Part shown: piece after piece, positions 1 to 8,238 of the stretch
Layout of the letters: each line of letters begins with the position of its first letter
How positions within the stretch are numbered: the first letter of the stretch is position 1
Source: Lachnospiraceae bacterium MD335
Lineage (GTDB): Bacteria; Bacillota; Clostridia; Lachnospirales; Lachnospiraceae
NCBI GenBank assembly: GCA_000403335.2
Contig: KE159631.1
Span: forward strand, 331,743-395,742
DNA: 64,000 nt
Direction of reading: 5' to 3'
The notes under the pieces: model-generated
Told to the model about the DNA's origin: nothing
Seen by the model: only the letters and a program-made list of their open reading frames with translations
The model's database searches: none
Program-made: the position numbers and the translations under genes

Positions 1-1399
1 CAGTGATCTTGGAAAAGAAAAAAATCTTTCAGAAGATATGCTGGCAAAGCATGAAGAGCGGAATAATCTGTACGCTTATGTCGGTCAGGGGGACCGCTTT
101 AAACCGGTTGTCTCAAAAAAAATAAAACTGGAAAACGGGGATATACTGGCGTTATATACAAGGGGAATATGGGAAAATCTAGACGGCGGGGAACTGGACG
201 ACGTTTTTTCGGAGGCAAAGGATGATCCTAAGGAAAGTCTGAATGATGCGGAAGAACTCCTTCTTTCAAAACAGCCCAAAACGCTGGAAAATTATACGTT
301 TGCCACAATATTTGTGGATAAGGTGTTTACGGATCCCGAACGAAAAAAGAAAAGAAAGAAAATTGCCATAATCTGTATTGCGGCGGTTGTTATCATACTT
401 GCGGTATCTGCTGTTATCTGGTTTTTGCATAGAAGGTACATACGTCTTGTGGAAGATATGGACAGGAGATATGCGGATACGATAGAATATATTCAGGACA
501 GCAATTTTATCCGTGCCGGGGAGGAAGCCAAGGAAGCTTTGGCGGATGCGGAAAAATTAAGGAATAAAGAATACATACAGAAAATTTCGGATTATATAAA
601 ACTGATTGAGGCTGTCAACAAAGCAGACGAAGCTTATGACGGGGGAAATTACGAAGAGGCACAAAACAGCTATATTTCGGCAAGAACGCGTTCGCGATAT
701 GCCGATCATGCGGCGGACGATTACATTAATCAAAAACTGGAACACATTGCGGATTATCTTTCCGTGTTTGACTATATCCGTCTGGGGGATGCTTTAAACG
801 AGCAGGGGGATTATGATAAGGCGGAAGAGAAATACTTACAGGCAAAACAGCTGGCGACAGGCGTTTATTATGAGGAAGGACGAAAAGAAGCCATAAGTGC
901 ACTGGAAGACCTTTATCAGAACCGTCAGGAAGAGGCGGAAAGCGTAAAGCAACAGGCGCAGGAGCAGGCAGAGCTTGAGGTCAGTGCGGCACAGCTGGCA
1001 GTGGAGGGCGACAAGGCGTTTGCCGAGGGGGATTATGACAGCGCAAGTGCTTTTTATGCCATGGCGATAGAGAAATATCAGGAGCTGGGGGACGACGTGC
1101 ATGTAGTATTAATCCAAACCAAGCTGGACTCCTGCAGGCTGAAAGCAGAGGAAATCAAGGAAAAAGAACAGCAGGCGCAGGATTACGTGAACGACGGAAA
1201 ACAGCAGGCGGATGATGGAAATTATGCGGAGGCAAAAAAACAGTATCTGCTTGCAAAAAATATATACAAAGAGTTGGGAATGGATGACAAGGCAGAGGAG
1301 CTGGATGGGCTGATGGAAATTCTTGCGGTGGAGGTTGAGCAGGAGGATATGGAACAGAGTAGTACCAATGAAACGCTGGATGGCATTTTGCAAGAATAA
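1..1399 (+). CDS. PP2C-like C-terminal part, membrane helix and TPR-like domain (5' partial)
   Basis: The reading frame is open to the left edge, so the gene begins outside the window. The first ~100 residues resemble the C-terminal half of a PP2C phosphatase (LENGDILALYTRGIWENL, then ENYTFATIFV). A basic stretch (RKKKRKK) precedes one membrane helix (about residues 108-130 of the visible part), followed by ~320 residues of degenerate TPR-like helical repeats rich in A/E/Y/D (GNYEEAQNSY, GDYDKAEEKY, GDYDSASAFY, GNYAEAKKQY). The usual metal-binding Asp of the DG-W motif is Arg here (TRGIW) and that of DN-T is Glu, so the domain may be catalytically weak or a pseudophosphatase. PP2C/kinase/FHA proteins commonly control type VI-like machines; its place directly before the spike and effector genes suggests that role, by inference. 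Confidence 0.7.
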   Translation, partial: SDLGKEKNLSEDMLAKHEERNNLYAYVGQGDRFKPVVSKKIKLENGDILALYTRGIWENLDGGELDDVFSEAKDDPKESLNDAEELLLSKQPKTLENYTFATIFVDKVFTDPERKKKRKKIAIICIAAVVIILAVSAVIWFLHRRYIRLVEDMDRRYADTIEYIQDSNFIRAGEEAKEALADAEKLRNKEYIQKISDYIKLIEAVNKADEAYDGGNYEEAQNSYISARTRSRYADHAADDYINQKLEHIADYLSVFDYIRLGDALNEQGDYDKAEEKYLQAKQLATGVYYEEGRKEAISALEDLYQNRQEEAESVKQQAQEQAELEVSAAQLAVEGDKAFAEGDYDSASAFYAMAIEKYQELGDDVHVVLIQTKLDSCRLKAEEIKEKEQQAQDYVNDGKQQADDGNYAEAKKQYLLAKNIYKELGMDDKAEELDGLMEILAVEVEQEDMEQSSTNETLDGILQE

Positions 1400-1428
1400 T
1401 TGGAGAAGGGGACAAGGAGGAGAGGTCA

Positions 1429-2913
1429 GTGATAAAAGAGGAATCAGCAATGAAAAAAAGGAATAACGAAAGCGGTCCGCCACGCAGGAAATATAATCCG
1501 TTTGAACAGGATAATCTTTATCTGTTTCCACTTGCGCGTACATTTGTTGACGATGAGATAAAACAGCCAACGGATGAAGAAAACCAGAAAAAACTGCTTG
1601 AATTAATGTATACATATCAAATTTATCACGATGTTCTTATAAAAAAGCTGGAAAATCAATATGCACTTAGAGGTTCTAAGATTCGGTGCACATACGGAAC
1701 AAAAACAGCTTTGCTTGACTGCATAGAGGACTATGGCGTTTTAAAAGGCAATCTGCCGTTGATGGTATGTTCAGACTGCAGAATATCAAATATTCACAAT
1801 TTTGGTTCCTGTCAGTGTCCAGAGAGTTTTTATGAAGGACGCCTGCCAATGACAGCGCCAGTGCATCCTAATGGGCAGGCGGCTGTTATTGCAAAGGGAA
1901 ATCGTTATGCACATATTTGCGTGCCGATAATAGATATGGAAAGCGGCTGGCAGCAGGAGGAAAATGAGTTATGGATTGATAACTATGGCAATGTAATCAA
2001 GGTATTAGCTGACAGCGCGTTTTTAGTATGCCGATATGGAGGGGATATATGGTTTGCAGAAGCGGCATATTCAGAGGTAATGGAAGATGAATATAGAAAG
2101 TATCTTCAAATAAAGGGATTTCCAAAAGAATATATTGATTATCTCGAAGAATTGCATGAAATTTATCCGTTGTGGAAATTTGAGGCAGTTCAAACGGACA
2201 TTGACTTTGAAGAATTTGTTGACTTTCAATATACGAAAAAGTATAAGTGTACCGATGAAGTAAGTGAATCAGATGGACAAATTTATGCAGGTGAAAAATC
2301 AGGAAAATATTATGAGGTTAAACGCAGCATAATACATCAGCATGCAAACCCCTATTATATTCTCCGGTTAGAGGCATATTTGCCGGTAATGCAGTTTCTG
2401 AAAGCGGAGCAGTTTATACCAAAAGAATATAGTGATAAGATCGTGGACAATATCTTAAAAAATAGATATAATGACGCATTATGTGAAAAAGTAAAAAATA
2501 TGAAAATCAGCATTAATCCTATATTTATTGCATCCATTATAGCGGCAGAAAACGGCCCCTATGGAGAAAAATATCAGGATAAATACGTATATAATATGTT
2601 TAATTTCGGAGCGACTAGCGGAAGGACTGCTTCAAAAAAATATGCTTATGATAATAATTGGTTTACAGAAGATGACTGCTTAAACGCATGTGAAAGGTTG
2701 TTTGGAAAATTTTTAGACAGAGGGCAGAATACCTTATATTCTTTGGACTGGCATTTTAGAGGATATGCGGACAGCACGGGGGTGTATCAGTATGCAACGT
2801 TAGTTCGGGATGCTGACGATAAAACAAAGGTATTGGATTTTGACCAAGAGGAAGCAAAGGATTATCCGTTCGTGTTCAGTATACCTGTATATAATAATAT
2901 TCGTACAATTTAA
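1429..2913 (+). CDS. PAAR-like (DUF4280) protein with C-terminal glucosaminidase domain
   Basis: GTG start eight bases after an AAGGAGG; an ATG at 1450 is the alternative. Residues ~1-75 are a helical lead-in shared with the gene at 8239 (LELMY, YALRGSKI). Residues ~75-220 are a Cys-rich PAAR-like DUF4280 domain ending in LVCRYGGDIW. Residues ~225-270 match the domain found in clostridial glucosaminidases (FPKEYIDYLEELHEIYP, W-F). The C-terminus is a GH73/LytD-like glucosaminidase fold: INPIFIASIIAAENG with candidate acid Glu374, then VYNMFNFGAT. Such enzymes cut the GlcNAc-MurNAc bond of peptidoglycan. The PAAR part would cap a VgrG-like spike and carry the hydrolase into a target wall. The RCC1-like gene just downstream is the likely immunity gene. 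Architecture is clear; delivery is inferred. Confidence 0.82.
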   Translation: MIKEESAMKKRNNESGPPRRKYNPFEQDNLYLFPLARTFVDDEIKQPTDEENQKKLLELMYTYQIYHDVLIKKLENQYALRGSKIRCTYGTKTALLDCIEDYGVLKGNLPLMVCSDCRISNIHNFGSCQCPESFYEGRLPMTAPVHPNGQAAVIAKGNRYAHICVPIIDMESGWQQEENELWIDNYGNVIKVLADSAFLVCRYGGDIWFAEAAYSEVMEDEYRKYLQIKGFPKEYIDYLEELHEIYPLWKFEAVQTDIDFEEFVDFQYTKKYKCTDEVSESDGQIYAGEKSGKYYEVKRSIIHQHANPYYILRLEAYLPVMQFLKAEQFIPKEYSDKIVDNILKNRYNDALCEKVKNMKISINPIFIASIIAAENGPYGEKYQDKYVYNMFNFGATSGRTASKKYAYDNNWFTEDDCLNACERLFGKFLDRGQNTLYSLDWHFRGYADSTGVYQYATLVRDADDKTKVLDFDQEEAKDYPFVFSIPVYNNIRTI

Positions 2914-2956
2914 ACATGGAGCTGCATTAAATAATTATGCGGTAGAAGGAGCAGGG

Positions 2957-4372
2957 ATGGTAAAAAATAATAAATATGTATTGCTTATAGGTATGATTCT
3001 GGCTGTATTTGCTGTGGTTTGTTTGAGTAAAGCCGCAGACACACAGCAAATGAGCGAAGAAACAGATGTCTCTTTTAGTTCTGAGCAGGAATTGGAAGAT
3101 ATACAGGAAACGCCGGAAGCAGAAATGCCTGTTATGGCAGATATAATAATCGGCGACAATTATTATATTGCGCTTTACGAGGACGGAAGTGTCTGGAGTT
3201 GGGGAAATAATGAGAGCTGCAAGCTGGGAGTGCGCATAGATGAAACAGACATTCCGCAAAAAGTCGATATTACAGGAAGCGTTGTAAAAATTATGGATGG
3301 CGGCAGGACAATATGGGCATTGACAGATGTCGGGGATATCTATGTATGGGGAGAAGCGGTTCTTAGGGAACCCGAAAAAGGGAAGCGGATTATCACACAA
3401 CAGTACATTACGCCTGTAAAACTGGAGGATATTCCGCCCATAGAGAAGCTTAGTGTCAGAAACAACCATGCTGCGGCAGTTGGCAATGATGGAGAATTGT
3501 ATCTTTGGGGGGTAATAACTCCAGCGGAACGCTTTCCGTCCGTGGGAACTACCAAAATTATACTAAAACAAGTGCAGGAGGATTTTAGGGAACTGGTAAC
3601 GGGAGTGCAGGATGTGAATGTAGGAGGCGGGGGCAACTACTGTTTTATGCGGGATGATGGAACAGTATTTTTGATGATGTTTCGTCAAACATGCATTGAT
3701 AAAGGATTTGGATATATTTTTCCCAATGAAAACGAAGAACAAAAGGATATAACATATTATTGGCCATATGAGATCTCTGATCAAGTCAGTGGTGCAGTGA
3801 TATTAAACCCTGAGGATGATCTCTATGATTCTGTATTATACTGGGAATGCCAAAATATTATGGATGCAGATATGATAAGTTCTGATGAGTATACAATGTT
3901 TTTGTATAAAGAGGATGCAACTCTTTGCTATTGGATGAGCGACAGGGCCAAATACCACAAATGCACATGGCTCACATCCTATGCTGACGATGGACTGGAG
4001 CATGGCATGGGGCAGTTCGAGGATGTTAACATCAGGGAAATCATGAATATACCGGAAAATGAACCTGTCCCTAGAATTATTGATATGTTTTCCAACTGTG
4101 AGAATACATTGTTTTTGACAGATAATGGCGAGTTATTTATGAGTTCTTATATAACAGACCGGATTGCAGATGTTGAATATTATACGAAATTTAATCCGGA
4201 TCCGGGGAGACTTCCTTTGGTGGAAACACAAAAAAATGTGGAACTGAAGCGAATCGCGTTTGAGAAGCTTGACTACTATGATATTGTAAGCATCAACGGA
4301 GACGGCCAGTATCATTTTTCGGCAGTGGATTCCAAAGGAAATTATTATCATATAAAGGCGTCGGAGGAATAA
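2957..4372 (+). CDS. Membrane-anchored RCC1-repeat protein, putative immunity
   Basis: I chose ATG 2957, preceded by AGAAGGAG; the longer open frame begins inside the previous gene and is unlikely. The N-terminus (KYVLLIGMILAVFAVVCL) is a signal anchor, so the remainder (about 440 residues) faces the outside. Several RCC1-like repeats are visible (DGSVWSWGNN, DVGDIYVWG, DGELYLWG, DDGTVFL, DNGELFMSS), suggesting a seven-bladed propeller. It sits between a PAAR-glucosaminidase and spike genes, where the other cargo genes have their anchored partner, so I infer it neutralises that glucosaminidase outside the membrane. RCC1 proteins of this sort are common in Clostridia with no fixed role, so the immunity role is inference only. 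Confidence 0.6.
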   Translation: MVKNNKYVLLIGMILAVFAVVCLSKAADTQQMSEETDVSFSSEQELEDIQETPEAEMPVMADIIIGDNYYIALYEDGSVWSWGNNESCKLGVRIDETDIPQKVDITGSVVKIMDGGRTIWALTDVGDIYVWGEAVLREPEKGKRIITQQYITPVKLEDIPPIEKLSVRNNHAAAVGNDGELYLWGVITPAERFPSVGTTKIILKQVQEDFRELVTGVQDVNVGGGGNYCFMRDDGTVFLMMFRQTCIDKGFGYIFPNENEEQKDITYYWPYEISDQVSGAVILNPEDDLYDSVLYWECQNIMDADMISSDEYTMFLYKEDATLCYWMSDRAKYHKCTWLTSYADDGLEHGMGQFEDVNIREIMNIPENEPVPRIIDMFSNCENTLFLTDNGELFMSSYITDRIADVEYYTKFNPDPGRLPLVETQKNVELKRIAFEKLDYYDIVSINGDGQYHFSAVDSKGNYYHIKASEE

Positions 4373-4389
4373 AAACGGAGGGATGCAAG

Positions 4390-4899
4390 TTGAAGTATTT
4401 TGAGCTGCAAGATGGGCCGGAATTAAAATATGCGCCGCGTTTGGAAAATTGGTATGGCAAGTTTGATGTAAGGGATATCAGGCTGGAAGGATATCCAAGG
4501 ATTCCAAAGAGACAGCTGTTCACAATTGAGCCATCTGAAAACACAATTTTTACGGATATTATTTTATTTCCGTTTTTATTAATATCTCCCAAAGTGATGG
4601 ATGTTATTAAAATGTACAAAGAATTATGTTTTTATACAAATGTTATATTACTGGATCAAGTAAGTGGTAAATCAGAGTTATATCATTTGCCAGTGTTTCA
4701 TGAAACCAAAAAACTTTTCATAAGGGAAAAACAGGGTAAAACATCTAATGAATCTGTAATTGTGGATACAAATGTTTTTTGGGTTCGAGATTCGTTAAAA
4801 CGTCATACGATTATTTCACTCGATTTAGCGGAAAGTCTGCTTCGAAGAAATGTAACAGGAATTGGGATTAAGGAAGTGGAGCTGCTAATAAATGAATAA
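4390..4899 (+). CDS. NWYGK-family conserved protein (copy 1)
   Basis: TTG start with GGAGG seven bases upstream; the nearby ATG at 4383 stops after six codons. No domain is firmly recognised. It is paralogous to the products at 29563 and 43118: ENWYGKFDVRDIRLEGYPRIP here against VNWYGKLDVRNVNRRDY at 43118, then F-D-I-PFLL-S-VMDVIK and a C-terminal LAESLLRRNVTGIGI. The overall pattern faintly recalls DUF1629/Imm11-type proteins, which I cannot confirm. No signal peptide or membrane helix, so it is cytoplasmic. Copies 2 and 3 directly follow a helical-family gene; this one instead precedes a VgrG gene. Position within every module suggests a shared assembly or adaptor job rather than immunity to one toxin. 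Confidence 0.55.
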   Translation: MKYFELQDGPELKYAPRLENWYGKFDVRDIRLEGYPRIPKRQLFTIEPSENTIFTDIILFPFLLISPKVMDVIKMYKELCFYTNVILLDQVSGKSELYHLPVFHETKKLFIREKQGKTSNESVIVDTNVFWVRDSLKRHTIISLDLAESLLRRNVTGIGIKEVELLINE

Positions 4900-4914
4900 G
4901 GAGAATGGAGAATT

Positions 4915-6303
4915 ATGAGAGAAGAAAGGATAGTTATTCATCCGTTTGAAGCGTTGAAAATTGAGGAATATCAGGGATTTGAGCAGATTAACGAACACGC
5001 GTATACCAAGGTGGCGGGTCAGGTTCCATTTGACAAAAAAGAGGAATATATGCAGCTTGGGAGAAATCACACATGGGTGCGTGTGGCGGCAGTTGCGCAA
5101 CAACGGGAAAGGATCTTATTTTATGGTGTGTTAGAAAGCATGAGAGAGGAAATAAAAGGCGCATCTTGCAGGATGGAACTGGTTCTCAAGTCGGGAACCG
5201 TATTGATGGATTATCAGGAAAAGATGCGCAGTTTCCAGTCCGAAAGCCTTACTTATGGAGAATTGTTGGATATCTGTAATGAAGGCTATGATTCGGCTGC
5301 CAAGACTATGACAGTGGCAAAAGAAAAAACGATAGATCAGTTTATTATGCAGTATCATGAAACGGACTGGGAATTTATAAAAAGGCTGGCATCTATGAAC
5401 CATACGGCGGTCATAGCAAATTGCTCTGCAAAAGGTGAGAAATACTATTTCGGACTTCCTGACAGGAGCGACATTATAACAGGTGACTGCGTTGAATATT
5501 ATACGCAGTGTGATATACAGGAATATTGGAAGAAAAAGGGAAGTGGGTTAAGTGTTACCCCCGCCGATACAATGTCATATATTTGGGAAAGCAGGGAAAT
5601 TTATAATTTGGGAGACGGCGGTAATATTGAGGGCCGCAGACTGTTTGTGTGGAAGATTATAAGAGAAATGAAAGGGAATATCTTATACCATACATATTAT
5701 ATGCAGCCGAAACAGACTTTCCGGATGCCGGTACAGAATAATTATAGACTTTCCGGAGCGTCGTTGTTCGGTATTGTGAAAGCTGTCAGAGGAGAAAAGG
5801 TGCAGATAGAAATTTTCAATGACGAAAATAAGAACAAGACGGGAATACGCTGGTTTCCTTACGCAACAGTGTATTCTTCCGGAGATGGAACAGGGTGGTA
5901 CTGTATGCCTGAGCCAGGTGATAAAATCAGGCTTTATTTTCCGAATGAGCATGATAGGGAAGCTTATGCTGTCAGCGCATACCATGAAGCGGGGGCAGAT
6001 TTAAGAAAGAACCATAAGTGCAAATTTTGGAGAAATAGGGAAGGCAAAGAAATACAGCTTGCGCCCGGAAGGATACTGTTGACGAATAATAACGGAACTT
6101 ATATTGAGCTGTCTGATGCGGACGGAATAGATATTGTGAGCACTGGCCATGTGACGTTGTCCGCAGGAGAGACATTAAGGATATCAAGTTCCGGTTCATC
6201 CATTGAAATGAGCGCCCCCAATAAGGTCAGGCTAAAACAGGGAGATACGGAAATGAGTTTGGGCGGAGATCTGAATATGAGGGGCGCACAGATTAAACTG
6301 TAG
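4915..6303 (+). CDS. VgrG/gpD-like spike protein, short type (462 aa)
   Basis: ATG 4915 after AAGGAGAA. The N-terminal ~300 residues follow the phage gpD/VgrG gp27-like pattern: FEQINEHAYTKVAGQV, a strand-rich core, SFQSESLTYGELLDI, then QYHETDWEFIKRLAS. An OB-like segment follows (VKAVRGEKVQIEIF, WFPYATVYSSGDGTGWYCM, PGDKIRLYFP). The last ~90 residues are a repetitive beta-helix needle (VTLSAGETLRISSSG, MSLGGDLNMRGAQIKL). Spike trimers of this kind form the tip of contractile machines and accept a PAAR cap. Closely related to the products at 24749 and 41132, which share the ending G-G-I-; followed by a second, diverged spike gene at 6365. Confidence 0.85.
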   Translation: MREERIVIHPFEALKIEEYQGFEQINEHAYTKVAGQVPFDKKEEYMQLGRNHTWVRVAAVAQQRERILFYGVLESMREEIKGASCRMELVLKSGTVLMDYQEKMRSFQSESLTYGELLDICNEGYDSAAKTMTVAKEKTIDQFIMQYHETDWEFIKRLASMNHTAVIANCSAKGEKYYFGLPDRSDIITGDCVEYYTQCDIQEYWKKKGSGLSVTPADTMSYIWESREIYNLGDGGNIEGRRLFVWKIIREMKGNILYHTYYMQPKQTFRMPVQNNYRLSGASLFGIVKAVRGEKVQIEIFNDENKNKTGIRWFPYATVYSSGDGTGWYCMPEPGDKIRLYFPNEHDREAYAVSAYHEAGADLRKNHKCKFWRNREGKEIQLAPGRILLTNNNGTYIELSDADGIDIVSTGHVTLSAGETLRISSSGSSIEMSAPNKVRLKQGDTEMSLGGDLNMRGAQIKL

Positions 6304-6364
6304 TAAAATCTGTATTGATTAACAATAATAGTGAATCAGATATGGAATAGAAAAGAGGGTACAT

Positions 6365-7630
6365 ATGGAGATAAAGATAGCAGACAGCCTCAAAATGGAA
6401 TGTGAAATCCCCCTTTTGGCAGTGGAAAAATTTCAGTTTGAATGGAAAACGAATGAACATGCCTTTCTGATGCTGCAAGCGTACATCGATTACCGTATTC
6501 CGTACAAACCGGAAGAACTGTATGGCAGTAGGATTAAGTTATGGCTAGATAAAAGTGAAAGCCAGATTATCTTTTTGGGGTATCTCACAGAAATAGAAAC
6601 GAAAAATGTTGGAGAGACTGTAAAAGTGCAACTAAAAGTAAAATCGGGGACTATTAGACTGGATCAACAGGCAGAATCAAGATCATTCCAAAACGTGGAA
6701 AATACCTATGCAGAGATTGTAGAACAAATTGCAAAATCCAGCGGAGGACGGGCAATCTGTACAAAGGGAACAGATACTGCAATAAAAAAACCATTCATTC
6801 AATATGAAGAAACAGCGTGGGAATTTTGCAGACGACTTGCCAGTCGTCTAGGAACCATTGTTACTCCTGACATCGGGACAGGGGGGCAGAACTTTTGGTT
6901 TGGAATGCGCAAAGGTACTGTGATAACCGGCTTTTCCGAGGATGAGTATATGGCAGAAACGAAAAGGAATGAATTAGGGAGGATGGAAGCTGGTTATGAG
7001 GTGGAAAGCAGGGAATTCTATAAGATTGGCGATAAGACAGTTTTTTGCGGACAGGAAATGGTTATTTGCAGGGTTTTGGCTTTTTTTGAACGAGGCGAAT
7101 TGATTTTTCGATATCTTCTGAAAGAATATGAAACGGGAAGCATGATGTACCAAAATCGTTTTGTGGGGTTAGGACTGACCGGAACCGTTTTGGAAATTCA
7201 GCAGGAGCAGGTTAAAGTCGCGTTGGATATTGACGGGGGTAATTCTACAGGAGATTACTATTATAACTGGTATCCGGAAACGGGTAATGCATTGTATGCT
7301 ATGCCGGAAGTAGGGACAGGCATTCTTTTATACTTTGGAGACAGGGATGAGCAGGGAGGATTTGCAATACATTGTACGCCTGATGTCGTAAATAGTGAGA
7401 GAGCGTATAAAAGCAGGTATTTTGATACAAAAGAAGGGAATTCGCTACATTTGTATGGAGACAGCATTTCTTTTGCCAACAACGGAAATTACAGCTTGTC
7501 TCTTGGGAACAGCACTGTAGCAGTAAGAGGTCCGGGGAAGATTAGTGTCTCTGCACAGGGCGCCGTAACATTAAATGCAAGCCGCATTGTAATCAGTACG
7601 CCGGATGAATTGGATATTTGTCAGGGATAG
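6365..7630 (+). CDS. VgrG/gpD-like spike protein, shorter variant (421 aa)
   Basis: ATG 6365, with AGAGGG just upstream. Same fold order as the other spikes: FEWKTNEHAFLMLQAYID, SRSFQNVENTYAEIV, QYEETAWEFCRRLASRLG, VEIQ-VKVALDID, NWYPETGNALYAMPEVGTGI, and a short beta-rich tail (NGNYSLSLGNSTVAVRG, ISTPDELDI). Its middle (YNWYPETGNALYAMPE) resembles the long-type spikes at 21756 and 38283 (PWQPVTGNMLYCMPE, PWRPDMGNLTYCMPE), but the C-terminal extension with SPTVIN-CN is missing. It therefore appears to be the long-type partner of this module in trimmed form. Lies 61 bases after the short-type gene and 9 bases before a DcrB/Eag-like gene. Confidence 0.82.
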   Translation: MEIKIADSLKMECEIPLLAVEKFQFEWKTNEHAFLMLQAYIDYRIPYKPEELYGSRIKLWLDKSESQIIFLGYLTEIETKNVGETVKVQLKVKSGTIRLDQQAESRSFQNVENTYAEIVEQIAKSSGGRAICTKGTDTAIKKPFIQYEETAWEFCRRLASRLGTIVTPDIGTGGQNFWFGMRKGTVITGFSEDEYMAETKRNELGRMEAGYEVESREFYKIGDKTVFCGQEMVICRVLAFFERGELIFRYLLKEYETGSMMYQNRFVGLGLTGTVLEIQQEQVKVALDIDGGNSTGDYYYNWYPETGNALYAMPEVGTGILLYFGDRDEQGGFAIHCTPDVVNSERAYKSRYFDTKEGNSLHLYGDSISFANNGNYSLSLGNSTVAVRGPGKISVSAQGAVTLNASRIVISTPDELDICQG

Positions 7631-7639
7631 GGGTATATC

Positions 7640-8215
7640 ATGGAATATTTTGATGAAGAAATTTTAGATGCAAAAAGAGAGTTGGAACGGTTAAAGCATA
7701 CTACACTGGAAACGGGGATTTATGTAGAGGATGAACTGCTCACCTTTACACAGGTTACGCTGCCTAGTTCCAAAATTCGTATCTATCTGCCGGAGCAGTT
7801 TATTGTTATGCCGGATATGGTAAAGGATATGAAATATCCCTCTAAAAATGCTCCGGATTTTATTGTCACTAGTTTAGACAGTATGGTAAATTTCTGCTTT
7901 AATATTTTTCCTGTGTTGTTAGAAAAAGGAGATACAAAAGTAATGAGCAGTCAGTTTCAAAACGCTTTGCAGAATGTTAATCCATCTATAAAAATAAAAA
8001 ACATCATAAGTGATATTTTTACGGCTCAGGGAAATGAAATGAGCTGGTTTGAATATAAAGGATATACGCTGGACGGGCAGAACTACAATCGAATGTATAT
8101 CGTGAGAATGAGGAAGACGGTTCTTCATGGGATATTTAACTGTCCGATGCGGGTTAAGGAACAATGGAGCGGTATTGTAGAAAAATGTTTTTTGTCTGTG
8201 GAAGAAGAAATGTGA
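7640..8215 (+). CDS. DcrB/Eag-like (DUF1795-type) putative effector chaperone
   Basis: A 191-residue soluble protein with no signal peptide. The core reads ITVTLPSSKIRIYLPEQF, then V-PDMVKDMKYPSKNAPDFI, N-F-I-P, matching the pattern of the DcrB-like proteins at 23643, 24157 and 40065 (LPE-, -YP--P-I-). DUF1795/EagR proteins bind the N-terminal part of PAAR/Rhs effectors of type VI systems and hand them to VgrG. Lying between a spike gene and a PAAR-GH19 effector gene (24 bases downstream), it is in the right place for that task. Family assignment rests on pattern only. Confidence 0.58.
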   Translation: MEYFDEEILDAKRELERLKHTTLETGIYVEDELLTFTQVTLPSSKIRIYLPEQFIVMPDMVKDMKYPSKNAPDFIVTSLDSMVNFCFNIFPVLLEKGDTKVMSSQFQNALQNVNPSIKIKNIISDIFTAQGNEMSWFEYKGYTLDGQNYNRMYIVRMRKTVLHGIFNCPMRVKEQWSGIVEKCFLSVEEEM

Positions 8216-8238
8216 TGCACAGTTAAGGAGAAAAATAT

